64,000 bases of DNA from Coenobita brevimanus (lineage: Eukaryota > Arthropoda > Malacostraca > Decapoda > Coenobitidae). The stretch is taken from NCBI GenBank assembly GCA_032717465.1, contig CM064715.1:40883659-40947658 (forward strand), in the 5' to 3' direction. The notes beneath the pieces are model-generated. The model searched no databases and was not told the origin of the DNA. It was given only the letters and a program-made list of their open reading frames with translations. Shown here piece after piece: positions 40,081 through 51,075 of this stretch. The position numbers were made by a program, and so were the translations under genes. The first letter of the stretch is position 1. Each line of letters begins with the position of its first letter.

Positions 40081-42630
40081 CCTGTCATATTACCATTCTG
40101 TATGTGTTTTTTTTCCCTTCTGGGAATGCGCATTGCAAGAAAAAAATTATGTAGAACACTATATTACTTCTGTGTAAATCCAGTCGAGGTTTAATCTCAT
40201 ACTACATTAATATTGAGGATGGCATGTTTTAGGACGATGTTAAATGAAGAATTTTAATCCTATATATGTCCAGCATTTAATTTCTAAAATATTTATTTAG
40301 AGGGTTGATTATATAGTTATTATTACTTAACTTACGTTATTATGGTTTCTTACATTATACTGCCAAATAATTTTTATAATAGACTAGGTGGGAAGATACC
40401 CCACAGGAAAACTATTGCGGGTAAGTACGTATTAATGTTCTTATAACAGAAACCGCATTAAAATATCAGCTCTACTTTCAAATACGTGTTCTTCAGAGCT
40501 CAGCATATAGTTTGGTTGGTTCCCAGTCTAACTCCTGACAAACTTCGCTTCTAAATGCGCGCTAAGTACTGGAGATAAGTGTCGTTGCCCAGTTAGTTAA
40601 GAGGAGGGGTGCTTTTAGTCGGACACCAGCTGGAATACTGTTATTGTCATGTAACTTTTTCTCTTCCCTCTCAGCACATAGTTTCACTTTGCTGAATAAA
40701 TGAAACTGTATCCAAAGGGTGTAACGCATAATGCTGAGTGGCACTATGGTGTTCTTCAGCAGTTTCATTGAAAATATGGCTATGGTTCCTTCTATCTCGT
40801 CTCTGTAACCACCAGTCATTAGTCCACAGGTTCCTTTTTTTTCTTTCTTTCTTTTTTTTTGTCAGATCATTGTAGCACATGCACCAGCTATGCACCAGAG
40901 TGCTGTCTCAGCGTCTTTTGTCGTCTACTTATGCACCCCTCTACTCAGGATATCGGCACTATGGCTGTTGTTGCTGCTGACAGGAGTGCAGGTGTGGACG
41001 TTACGTCCAACACCGCGTTTTCAGACCACTGAACTCTTCCTCCAGAGCGGATCGTCATCAGGTCTAGTGTGCATTGGGCATTAGGGCTCGCTTTCAGGAT
41101 CAGTTACATACTGTATATGGTGGTGGAGCACGCGTCGGATCAGTGACAGAACTTGGAAACAGCACGGTACAGACCTCTGTTCAGTCGGCTGTGTGTTTAC
41201 ACGGAACTTCTTCGATGAGGCTACCAGTTTCAGATTCTTTCTGTACTGATTATGTATGTGTAGCCTATATACGTTTCTGACAGTATCAGGTGTGCATACG
41301 GGATTTACGTTTTTCGCAGAACTGAGCCGTTGTCTATAAACTGTTACTTCTATTTCTGTATCTATTAAATGTGACCTGCCATAGACGTAGCTGGTTCCTA
41401 GTTCAGTAAGCTGCAGAGATAATGTCTGTGTCCATTCAGCTAGCGTCTTTGACTCCAGAGGGTTACTGGTAGGAGGTGTAGATGACAACACAACGCCCAT
41501 TATTGCATTTAACTTGCGCTCCTGTATTGTGTGACAGGGATGCACAAATTACACACACTGGTATGTTAGCTACGCCATTATTAGGCTTCCACATGTTCAG
41601 CGCTGCAGCGTACACAGTCATTGCCCTGGAATGGTTTCGTTACCATGCTTCAAAAACAAGCCCCGAGACTGATCGCGTAAACAAGTCCTTATGCGCGATG
41701 GTTTCAACCCGTAGGAGATGACTGGGGGCTTTTCTGTCACATCAAACACTGCTAGGTCTCCTTCCCTTGTATGTGATGGTACTGTAGTCCAATCGCTTGT
41801 CCCCTACGCCCAGAATAAAGGTGGCTGGGATTGGATGACCAGTTTTCTTTACAATGATTTGTATGCTCGACTGTATGCATTGTAATGGTCGACTTAAATA
41901 TGCCTGACATAAGTGGGCAGCTCTACTTCATACACTCAGCCAGTGAGGCGTAATTGATCCATATATCCGAGGAACAATACTTTCTACCATTGGGGAAGTG
42001 ATCCTCCCCCAACCAATACATCTCACAAGAAAGATTTTTGGAATGTAGGCTGAGAAGTGAAAATGGATACTGTGTTGGAGTTGCTGATTTTCGTGAGTGA
42101 GTCTTTATATATCACCGATGAAAACTCGATACAGTGCGAACGTGTGAGAACACATGGGAGGAAATATCAGTGAACCTCTTTAAATGATCTTTCCGGGAGA
42201 GACTGAACCCAGATCAAGGAGAATGGTAGAACACATATATAAGTGGCTATAGCATAAGACAACCACAAAGAATAAACATAATTTCTCGCATCCCACTAAA
42301 TTTTCATCCTCATCCTTGGCGACCAACGTTTATAAATAACGAATATATCAGCACCGGTATTCCAACATGAGCGAGTACGATGTTAATACGTCTGAAGCAC
42401 AAGAAACAACCCACATCAGTGAGCCTTCCACTAAATTTCCATTCCTCACTTTTCCTTCACGAAGTCTGCTTTGTGTGATGCCCCGGTGGATTAAGCCTTC
42501 ACTCTAATGATAAATTCCAGCACTCCCATTGATGGAAGGCTGGCAGAAACAGGCATAAAATATGATTAAAACACCCTCATCGCTGCCCCGCTCTCCCTCA
42601 TCAATCAAACGCCATGGCTCGCGTAGAATT
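40080..42630. other. Unassigned 2.5-kb stretch
   Basis: No simple repeats of note and no recognised transposon. Two frames were examined. One is a plus-strand ATG frame at 40,890-41,084 (64 codons) with a hydrophobic N-terminal run (ALWLLLLLTGV) that could mimic a signal peptide. The other is a minus-strand frame at 41,081-41,545 (about 140-150 codons, internal ATG) with no low complexity and no recognised domain. They are antisense neighbours and neither has supporting features. This is the least repeat-rich part of the window, so an unrecognised exon cannot be excluded. Confidence 0.4.
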
Positions 42631-42639
42631 AAGTTATTT

Positions 42640-43110
42640 ACGCCTGAGAGAGAGGGGGGGAAGGGGTGTAGGTGGGGAGGGAGGAAGGGAAAGTGGAGGG
42701 AAGGGAGCGGCGGGAGGGAGGAGAGGCGTGGAGGTAGGGAGAGGCGTATGTTGGGAGGGAGGGATGTCGGAAGGGAGAGGAGGAATGTGGGAGGAAGCGA
42801 GGAGAGTTGGAGTGTAGGTAGGGAGGCGTGTTTAAAAGAGATATTGGACGGAAAGGGTAAGGTGTTGCTGGGGGAGGGGGTGTGGAAAGAAGGTGGGAGA
42901 GAGAAGGGAAAGGGAGGGGCGATGGAGAGGTGCAGGAGAGGTGAATGGGAAGGGTGGTGGTGAGGTAAAGGGGAATGGGGAAGAGGAAGCGATGGGAATA
43001 TGGAAGAAAGATAGGTTGAGACTTGATGGGGACGCAGAGGGGAGGGAGAGAGAAGGATAGATGGAGAGATGGAGGGGATGGGAAAGGAGTGGTGAGAAGG
43101 TGGAGAAATC
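42640..43110 (+). repeat. ~470-bp purine (G)-rich tract
   Basis: GGGAGGGAGG-type words dominate the plus strand. Frames of 133-209 codons on either strand are composition artefacts. A possible weak PIR phrase (GACAAAATCGTGCTTTGTTAG) follows near 43,180. Confidence 0.9.
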
Positions 43111-43920
43111 ATAGCAGGAAAAAAAAAAAACAATCGATATAGTTCTTAACCATTTCACTGCTACAATTTCTCTCTTCTTGACAAAATCGTGCTTTGTTAG
43201 CCTAAATGTAATATCTAAGTACATCCGGAGCAGAGAAATGGCTACTTCTGACAATGTTTAAACTCACTAAATGCCATGTTTTTTCTAAGCAGCCTTAAAT
43301 TATCAGGTGTTAGGGCCTCGTCACATTGAGGTACGGTAGGAACTAAACATCTTCTGAAGCAAAATGTCCAGCTGTGTATGTCAAGAAGGCGGCTGAAAAA
43401 AGAACACTCCTTTTCATTAGTCTGTTATCTGGGTATTCCATTTCCCCTACCAGATATGAGGCAGGTGACGCCAAAAAACGTTTTATATCAGTGTGTTGTT
43501 CTTACTCCGGCTTTTACCCTGACTTAAACGATCAAACAGTCTGCATCAGGATTTGTCTTTATTCTTTTCCCAGCGTGTCCAGGCCCTTAATTTGAATAAA
43601 ACCTCCAAGTGCATCTACATCACAGAAATTGTTAAATGAAGTGCATATTATTCGTTTTGCTGCTAGAATTGTTAGTAAAAAAAAAAATTGCATACTACTG
43701 CCCAAGTAAAAGCTCATAGATGTGAAATAGCTCATCGAGGCAGTTTTGGCTTTGCTGCTACTGGGATTTCGCTCAGATAAACAAAACGGTCCGGTTTTGT
43801 CGTAAAAAGTGCGTAGGTGCATCCACGGCAACAAAAGCGTTATGGATCAAACAATAACCGTAGCTGTTATTGTTAGCTTCATACCAGTGCCGAGTTTGCT
43901 GCAGTGATAATAGTAATTTT

Positions 43921-43926
43921 GTTATT

Positions 43927-43993
<67 letters not shown>
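43921..43993. repeat. (TTA)n microsatellite
   Basis: About 24 TTA units with one interruption. The stretch 43,200-43,920 holds nothing recognised. A short AG run is at 44,071-44,088 and a CA run at 44,350-44,389. Confidence 0.95.
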
Positions 43994-43995
<2 letters not shown>

Positions 43996-44352
43996 AGTGG
44001 TAAGAAACGAATTACTAGGATGCATTCTAAACCAAGGAACATTCACATGAGGGTAGGCTGTTGGAATTTAGAGAGAGAGAGAGAGAGAATGATGGTGTTT
44101 TTATCGCGACCACCTTGAAGTAACTCTGGAGCTGGGTGTTTGGCAGTGGTTACATTCCTTAGTCAGATTTGAACGACAAATGCCTGGTGCTCCATGTCAG
44201 TGCTCTGAGTGAAGGTCATGTGTTGTGCGTACCTTTTGGATTCCTCAAGAGGTGACTGGAGAGGTGTAAGCAAGGCACCATCATCATCATCATCACAACC
44301 CCTTCTCCCAGTAATACATGAGCGGGAGGGACTCAGAAACAGGAACTCTGGA

Positions 44353-44387
<35 letters not shown>

Positions 44388-44689
44388 CAGTAGCGCCAGT
44401 AGCCAGGAAAAAAATGAAATGAAAGGTAACGTTGTCATGTACTCCTAACATATTTCAGCCATCCATTTCAATTATTCGTCACTTTTTTTTTTGGTGCATC
44501 AGCGACCGCGCCAAGCTTATTTACAGATTTACTTACAAATATTTATGTTTTATACTTCCTACTGTTAGCGGATTTGTGCAGGAGAGAATCATCGTGGTTA
44601 ATAAAACCGAAATTTTTATAATGTGCTTCCTACTGTCAGTTGATTTTATTCTGGATAACAATGACTTCTTAGAGTGAAGGCATACAGTC

Positions 44690-44910
44690 TCCATGAACCC
44701 TTTCAGTGCAATAACGGCTTTTTAAATTTATTCATGCTACCTCCTGATGATCATATTCGGCGTAGTGATAGTGTTAGGCTTTGTAGTGGTGAAGGATGCT
44801 CTGTTCATTTATCCCTTCACTATAATAACGGTTTTTTAACTCCTTAACTGCGTAGCCGTTGTCTGTTCTGAACAAAATCGCCTGGTGCTAGCCAAAGCAA
44901 AATTCCTAGG
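44690..44910 (+). repeat. PIR repeat unit
   Basis: CCCTTTCAGTGCAATAACGG and TTTATTCATGCTACCTCCTG lead into a degenerate forward arm (44,746-44,760). GTAGTGGTGAAGGATG, TCCCTTCACTATAATAACGG and a reverse arm (TGAACAAAATCGCCTGGTGC, 44,869-44,888) follow. The order of phrases matches the consensus unit well. Confidence 0.65.
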
Positions 44911-45022
44911 TGTTCCAGCATCACGGATGCTGGACAGGGACGCCTTCGCGCGATGACACTAATATAACCCGGTTATCCAAACGTCTCTCATTTCCCTCCA
45001 TTTTCCTAGATGGAAGATGGTA

Positions 45023-45497
45023 CAGTCACTCATAAAAGAAACGACCCCCCCGGCCAAGACACCTTTCAACCAATATGATATCGGTCCTGGTAACACTGTA
45101 AATGACGTCAGGTGTGGGGGTGTGAAGCTGCGTTTGGGGGAAGTTCATTCAAAGTTCATTCTAAGTGTGTCGAGCCCATTCATTTAACCCTTGAGGCCGG
45201 GGGTTTCATTTGCATCTTATTCCTGCCACCGGCTGACGATTTTATTCAGCTAATGATAAACTTTTTCAAATGTGTTGGGTTACATACATATGCCTTGATA
45301 ACAAGTCAGATATAATGTATGTTTGACTCGAAATGTGGATTGACGCAGTGTTTCGTGCAGATTAACTCCGCCCTCCTCTCAAACACCCCTCCTCATCCCC
45401 CCATATGGCTGACGTCAAATACACTGTTACCAACACTGAATACCCCGAGTTATATTGCCTCTAACGCAGGGGGGGTCTTTTCTTTTATGAGTGACTG
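45023..45497. mobile_element. Foldback Tc1/mariner-type MITE with long TIRs
   Basis: The two ends are inverted repeats beginning CAGTCACTCATAAAAGAAA, flanked by TA on both sides (45,021-45,022 and 45,498-45,499) as expected for Tc1/mariner target duplication. The similarity extends inward about 110-120 bp (CCCCCC, GGTAACA(C/G)TGTA, TGACGTCA, GGGGG blocks) to about 45,140 on the left and 45,385 on the right. The interior (45,190-45,300) holds a forward PIR arm at 45,234-45,251. No transposase frame is present. Confidence 0.8.
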
Positions 45498-45689
45498 TAC
45501 ACTGCAGCAAATGGATAACTTTAGTTTGCTGGCCACTAGTTGCACATTTAGATGAGCCTGATACCACAACAACAACAACAACCAGCTGCAGAAAAAAAAA
45601 AAAAATAGAGACAGTTTTGAAGTCTCTACCTTCTATGATTTCTCTCACCTAAACTAATTTTTCTGGGGTTGCCTGAATAAATTGTCCAG

Positions 45690-45910
45690 ATACACCAGCC
45701 GCTGCAAGATGATTTTCTCAGGATAGCGAATGGGTCAGATTTTGTGGTAGTAAAGAAACCTTCATCCATCAATCTCCTCAATACAAAGACTATTTTCATT
45801 TATTCATACTTCCTCTGTCTAATTTGACGGTATTATTAGATGTTGTCTAACTGCGTGAAGACGATTTTTATCAAAGGGGTTAGGGTCTGTAGTGGTAAGG
45901 GATGCTGTAT
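45690..45910 (+). repeat. PIR repeats, decayed forward arms
   Basis: Arms are near 45,708 (AAGATGATTTTCTCAGGATA) and 45,858 (AAGACGATTTTTATCAAAGG), with TTCATTTATTCATACTTCCT between them and the GGTTAGGGTCTGTAGTGGTA phrase after. Confidence 0.5.
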
Positions 45911-46101
45911 GAACCGCCTCCTCGCCCATTAAATCAGTACTGTGCGGTTCTTCGCCAAGCAGGAAATAGCTGGCACACACGGAATACAAGATCGGTTCAT
46001 CAGGGTGAGTGGCCGGGTAAAGAAATTGAGCCATCGGGTACAAAGAGAATAAAATAAGGTAAAAATGAGAGATGAGATTCATCTTCCCTCACCCATCCAC
46101 T

Positions 46102-46324
<223 letters not shown>

Positions 46325-46866
46325 TCACTGCTGCCTATCTGACTAATTTTCCATCTGTTTATCTATCTCTGTATCCATCTGTCCCCCTATCTATCGATCT
46401 GACTATCTGTATCTATCTCTCCATCTGTTATGCAAAGAGACTAAGGCAAAATGTAAAAAGGCAAAGAAATTAACCCTCTCCTACTCCCTTTCGTCTCCTT
46501 CCAAATCTCTCCCGAGTTGAATCGATCTCCATCCTTAGAAGGAAGCTGATCTGGAGGATGTGGCTTGTGTAAATTATATTCAACAATAATTAGTTATGTT
46601 TTGAAGCCATTTTTATCTTATTCGCTCTCCACAGGTATACCTCTTGACTGACAGGATTTTTTGCAAGTGAACAATGTAGTAAAAAAAAAAAAAGGATAAG
46701 TACAGCTACTCCCATACATACCGATCCTGTACGTATGTTCGCCAAAAAGTGAAGCGATACTGTAGTCTGCAGCAGAACATAAATTAACTATAACTCTTGC
46801 TATGAATATGCCGAGACCTAACAGAGGAGTGAGAGCTCTGTCACAGCTAAATCTCTGGATCCTCTT

Positions 46867-46907
46867 TGTGATGATGATGATAATGATGATGATGATGATG
46901 ATGATGA
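46867..46907. repeat. (GAT)n microsatellite
   Basis: About 13 GAT units with one interruption. The rest of 46,322-47,100 shows no recognised gene. Confidence 0.9.
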
Positions 46908-47104
46908 GTGCTCTTCCTCGCCCTCCCCCTAATCTCCTCCGGCCAACACAAAGGACCTCATTCCCATCGAGTTTGTATACTCTCATACACCTCATCTCTA
47001 ATGATTTATCTTTCATATTACTCCTTACTGTTCTGCACTATGTTGTTTGTATCATTTTAATTTCAACAAAGTTTGCATAAGAAGCATACAAAATAGTATT
47101 AACG

Positions 47105-47392
47105 AGGCACAGGCTTCCTTCAACCTCTGTCTCTTCGCCGCACTGTAGCATATTTATATCTTTTCTATCGCTGCTTCAATGGTCTCCACCCCTACTGTCT
47201 GCTTGCATCCCATCACCACTACGGAGGGCGCGTAGCAACTGTCTAGTAGCAAACTCTTATCCCTCTTCCATCCAGCTATCTAATGCAAGAGTTAACCGTT
47301 ACTCCCAGTCCTTCATATATACAACAGGTCAACTCTGGAACTGTCTTCCCCTGTTTGTATTTTCTACTGCAGACGACCTCCAGTCTTCTTGA
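47105..47392 (+). mobile_element. LINE C-terminal fragment
   Basis: One frame reads VAYLYLFYRCFNGLHPYC up to about 47,215. Then, after a frameshift, another frame reads RRARSNCLVANSYP and LSNARVNRYSQSFIYTTGQL, followed by WNCLP, and stops at 47,390-47,392. The SNARVN...YSQSF...LWN-LP pattern is a common C-terminus of LINE polyproteins in decapods and other arthropods. It is severely 5'-truncated and is followed immediately by an RTE fragment. Confidence 0.75.
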
Positions 47393-47396
47393 CGCA

Positions 47397-47704
47397 GTGT
47401 GTGAAAGAAAACGTTAGGAGAAATACACTGACATGGTTTGGCCATGTGGAGCTAAGTCTAGTACTATAGACTTAGATGTGGAGAGGATAGAGAGCGAGAG
47501 ACTAACGAGGAGGGTGTATGTGAGTGAGGTGGAGGGGGGGGAGAGGGAGGGGGAGGCCATGGATGAGATGGAAAGATGGAGTGGAGAGGTATATGAGAGA
47601 GGGGTGTATGAGCTGGGAGCAGGGCAGTGAAATGGCAGGGGACCGGGCGACATGGAGGCGATTTGTTTGTGGCTACCTCTTACGGGATTAAATAGTGTCC
47701 AGGC
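47397..47704 (+). mobile_element. 5'-truncated RTE tail fragment with a hairpin insertion
   Basis: This corresponds to the last ~90 codons and 3' end of the RTE at 20.57-23.78 kb (RRNTLTWFGHVE, then ERLTRRVYVSEVE). After a frame change come the counterparts of GDRTTWRRFVCG and the ACGGGATT...GTCTGG-like 3' end. The GATA tail is absent. At 47,451-47,482 the coding sequence is interrupted by a 32-bp insertion that forms a perfect 9-bp hairpin and duplicates ATGTGGA. Confidence 0.85.
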
Positions 47705-48534
47705 ATCTCGAAATGAATGAATCTTGAATTGGGCCCTCTATTATCTTTTCATTTTTTCTTGCAGGAAACAATCTTTGGTTCCTTCTTCCCTGCATAAAAA
47801 AAAAAAAAAAAAGAAGACGTAACAGGGAGCCTTCTTTGACAACGAAAATACAGTACAATCCTCGTATTGTAGTCTGTAAAATGTGAATCCCAATAGGTAG
47901 GTACGTGAATTTCTGCGCCATACGTGGTACTGGAGGCTTCTTAGCACTGCTCCTTAGTGATATGTTTCGCAAGTTACACCTTAGCAGAGTCTTGTATGTA
48001 GTTTCTTCTAACCGACGCAGTTTGCATGAATAACAAATAAGGGGATAATGAGGTTTAATGTGCAAAATAAATCGGCAAGGAAGTGCGACATCTATAAAAC
48101 CGCTTAGAACACGACACTATATGGGCGATCACCACGGCTTTTGTCATTGCTGCATGTTTATCTGGCAACGCGGTGACTGGTGCTTCTCTAGATACAGGTA
48201 ATTTCTCTCGGTACAAACCACTTAAAACACCCTAATTTTATATAACTAAAGATTTCAAGGACAATATTTCTCATGTCTTGTTCGTTGTCATACTGCAAGA
48301 CGTTTATGATCAGCTATTTACGACTCACAACACCGTAGTTTTTAATAGTTCAATTCAAAAGGCAGTTTTCCCATACTTCTTTCGTTGTGTCATACCGTAA
48401 GGGGCTAAAACGTTCGGATATATTTTTTGCCGGTTGTTCATGGCAGGGAACACCCCCTGACATTTCCCTCCCGCAGGGTTTGCTTCCCTGTGCTGTATTT
48501 TCGGCAGAAAAAATAAATCATCTCCCCTCTAATG
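47705..48534. other. Unassigned sequence
   Basis: Only an A run (about 47,797-47,813) stands out. No gene is recognised. Confidence 0.5.
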
Positions 48535-48720
48535 CTTTTCTCTCCATGGACTTTGAAGATTAGTCTGCTGAATCGACAGCAGACGACGCTGATGATACTG
48601 ATGTGTGGGTAAGTATCCCTGTTAGTTTCTGTGGATTCCTAAGGCTGATATAAACCCATGGAGAAAGAAGTAGCAGAAGCGACAGAACTTTAGTTGTCCA
48701 CTTACAGTAGTGGTCAAAAT
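48535..48720 (+). repeat. Dispersed repeat family G, copy 2
   Basis: Landmarks shared with 37,700-37,925 are TCTCTCCATGGACTTTGAAG and ACCCATGGAGAAAGAAGTAG, followed by CAGAAGCGACAGAACTTTAG and TTGTCCACTTACAG. Confidence 0.55.
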
Positions 48721-48848
48721 TTGTGTTGATGAGTCTGTGGTCAGGGAAGCACAGCTGGGGGCAAATGTTATGTTGGAGAGTCAATGATGGTGAAAGTTAC
48801 GTATTTTTGTTGCCAATGGCTCTGATATAACATTTTTCCTATCTGTAG

Positions 48849-49223
48849 TAGTGATGGGCCGAATATTCGCTTTCTCATTCGATATTCACATTCACATTTG
48901 CATTTGCATGTTGTCATGCGAGTATTTTGCGAATATTAATAATGTAAAATTATAAAGTTTATGGAATATCAAATAAAGAGTTAAAAACATGAGCTGAACG
49001 AGTATTCTAGGCTAGTTTTGCCAACCAAGCTGCTGTGCCAAGCTAGCTAGGGCTGCTGCTTGCTGCATCGTGCCAGATTCCCAGAAAAGTCTGGATTTCT
49101 CCAGATGTTTTGCCTAATGACAGATTTTCAGAATTTCTCATTAAAGAATGAGGTATCTTCAGATTTTTTTTCTCCAGATTTTAATCTCATAACCAGAAAA
49201 AGTACTCCAAATCTCAACAATTT

Positions 49224-49266
<43 letters not shown>

Positions 49267-49561
49267 CACCTGTCTGACGTCATCTGTTCTGGGTCGCGTC
49301 TGATATCCCCGGGGGATGCATGTAAGAGTTGGGTCCTCGTCCCGCATCCTGGCAACAGAAAATTGCAAGAAATTTGTTCATTCAGTTTTCTATGGCTGAA
49401 AGTCTTACAATGAAATGATTCGTACAAAAACTATGACTAACTCACATTTCTGTGTCATCAAACAGAATATTCGCATTCACATTTGTATTCTCGAATATTG
49501 AAAATTCAGATTCGCAATCACATTCGTGAATGTTGAAAAATATACATTCGGACCATCACTA
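48849..49561. mobile_element. hAT-type non-autonomous element
   Basis: The 713-bp element has inverted ends TAGTGATGGGCCGAATATTC (left) and TAGTGATGGTCCGAATGTAT (right, reverse complement). Its TAGNG terminus is typical of hAT transposons. The flanking 8-mers ATCTGTAG (48,841-48,848) and GTCTATAC (49,562-49,569) match at five positions and fit the nTnnnnAn preference, consistent with a decayed 8-bp duplication. The subterminal regions are full of CATTCGC/GAATATTCG words. There is no transposase frame. An AG run lies inside (49,227-49,262). Confidence 0.75.
49227..49262. repeat. (AG)n microsatellite inside the hAT element
   Basis: About 18 AG units, with one AAAG break near the end. Confidence 0.93.
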
Positions 49562-49805
49562 GTCTATACCTCCATCTGACATAACTCTTCACCTTCACTG
49601 CACCTCCATAAGACGCAGTTAATGACTGGCTGTACCTGTCTTGGACTCTTGGCTCATCTGTCCTGTCCATCCCCCCTCGCTGACAATTTCTCCCCTGTTC
49701 GTTAATGCTAGTCTCTTGGGGTTGATATTCTTAGCGTTCCCGTCTTCCCCCCTTCCCTGCCACTGGGTGGGGTGTTGGGTTTCCCTTCTCCCCCTCTGTT
49801 GGTCC

Positions 49806-49893
49806 AGGGAGAGCCGGCGGTGTAATGGTTAGTTTAATCAGCCCACATATGGAAAAACCCAACTTTGAATCCAAGGTTGGTAATTTTTTTTTT
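49806..49893 (+). other. Degenerate tRNA-like sequence followed by a T run
   Basis: GGCGGTGTAATGGTTAG resembles an A box and ACTTTGAATCC a B box at about tRNA spacing. CCAAC/GTTGG can pair around the latter. No matching acceptor stem was found, so it is not a functional tRNA. A run of ten T follows (49,884-49,893), which could be a Pol III terminator or the poly(A) end of a minus-strand insertion. Confidence 0.35.
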
Positions 49894-50130
49894 ATTTAGG
49901 TTCTTTATTTACCATTCAGTACAAGCCCCAACACTCTGGGGAACACTGTCCCTGAAGGCCAAGCAAGGAGGGGTGCATGAGGAAAACGAAACCGGTATCA
50001 CAGGGCATAGAAGGTACAGAAGGAATTATCATTACAAGCACAATAATGAACAAAGACATACAATGATACATACATGGTACAAAGTTGGCACAGTAATTAT
50101 CATTATATGTTTTGATATGAGTGATGTGGT
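49884..50130 (-). other. Possible 3' end of a minus-strand retrocopied transcript
   Basis: On the minus strand, AATAAA (complement of 49,904-49,909) lies about 10 bp before a run of A (complement of 49,884-49,893). This looks like a polyadenylated transcript end. The open frame reading toward it (up to 50,374) ends with CSPECWGLY and starts in low-complexity Tyr/Met/His sequence. It could be a LINE or processed-transcript tail; no family is assigned. Confidence 0.35.
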
Positions 50131-50460
50131 ACATAGATACACACGTATGTACACACATGTGCAGAGAGAGGCACATATGCACACATACATATACGTATAT
50201 ATCTATACATATATGTATATATTCATGCATATGTAGCAACAGACATACTGCATGTACAGGATAGGGTACGTATGTATAAAGATATGGGTATGTGTACAGG
50301 CGTGCGTACATATACATAATATGCAACACGCACATATATATGATATATTCATATATACATAGACAGGGAGACATATATATACATAAACACCCTAAGCAGA
50401 TACATATACATAGTCACATACACAGGTGGGCAGATAGAGAAAAAAAAGAAACACGATATG
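50130..50460. repeat. Cryptic ACATAT/CACAT repeat region
   Basis: ACATAT-, ACACAT- and GTATAT-like words recur irregularly. The Tyr/His/Ile-rich frames are artefacts. Confidence 0.8.
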
Positions 50461-50554
50461 CATTACAAAATTACCTCTTGATTCAAAATCCCAGCACTAG
50501 GACACTACATGCACATACACCTGATGTGTGCGCGTGTGCGTGGACAACACACAA

Positions 50555-50557
<3 letters not shown>

Positions 50558-50620
<63 letters not shown>
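50558..50620. repeat. (CA)n microsatellite
   Basis: About 31 CA units. Confidence 0.97.
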
Positions 50621-50623
<3 letters not shown>

Positions 50624-50929
50624 AATGTCCGATCATTGTCTTAGTGTCAGAGTATTACAATGAAAGGAAGTCGGAGGGAAGGGTGAGAATGTCTTCGAGT
50701 ACATCAAGATGTGTGATGAAGTAGGTACACGAAGCAGAAAAGGTTGGTAACATTTCAGGACAAAACTAGTTTCCCCTATATCCCTATTGAACCAGCAATG
50801 AAACTGGGGATCTGGATGTAGATATGACTGTTGTATATCCGTGTTCAAGGAGAAGATTGTGACCTGGGAAAAATTATTGTTTGCGTCAGTGACTCGAATG
50901 CAGACAATTCATAATATTTCTAAGGTTTC

Positions 50930-51075
50930 TTCATCATCATCATCATCTTCTTCTTCTTCTTCTTCTTCTTCGTTTTCGTCTTCTTTTCCTTTATCTTTCC
51001 ATTCCTTTCCTTTCCTTTCCTTTCTTTTCTTTTCTTTTTCTTCTTATTCTTATTCCTCTTCCTCTTCTTCTACTG
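50930..51075 (+). repeat. Pyrimidine-rich (TTC)n / TTTCC region
   Basis: ATC and TTC triplets (50,932-50,971) run into CCTTTCCTTTCC- and TTTTCTTTTC-type repeats. No gene is seen in 50,630-50,930 or 51,080-52,320. A decayed PIR arm (TTGACAGTTTATTTAGTTGG) lies at about 51,747-51,766. Confidence 0.85.

Noticed and set aside
40890..41084. 64-codon ATG frame with a signal-peptide-like start
   Set aside because: A hydrophobic run by itself is common by chance; no cysteine pattern, no family resemblance and no splice context. Left as unassigned.
44125..44345. Possible third tRNA-SINE (GGCAGTGGTTACATTCC ... GATTTGAACGA)
   Set aside because: The A-box resemblance is weak, the B-box-like text is too close, and the body does not match either SINE in the window.
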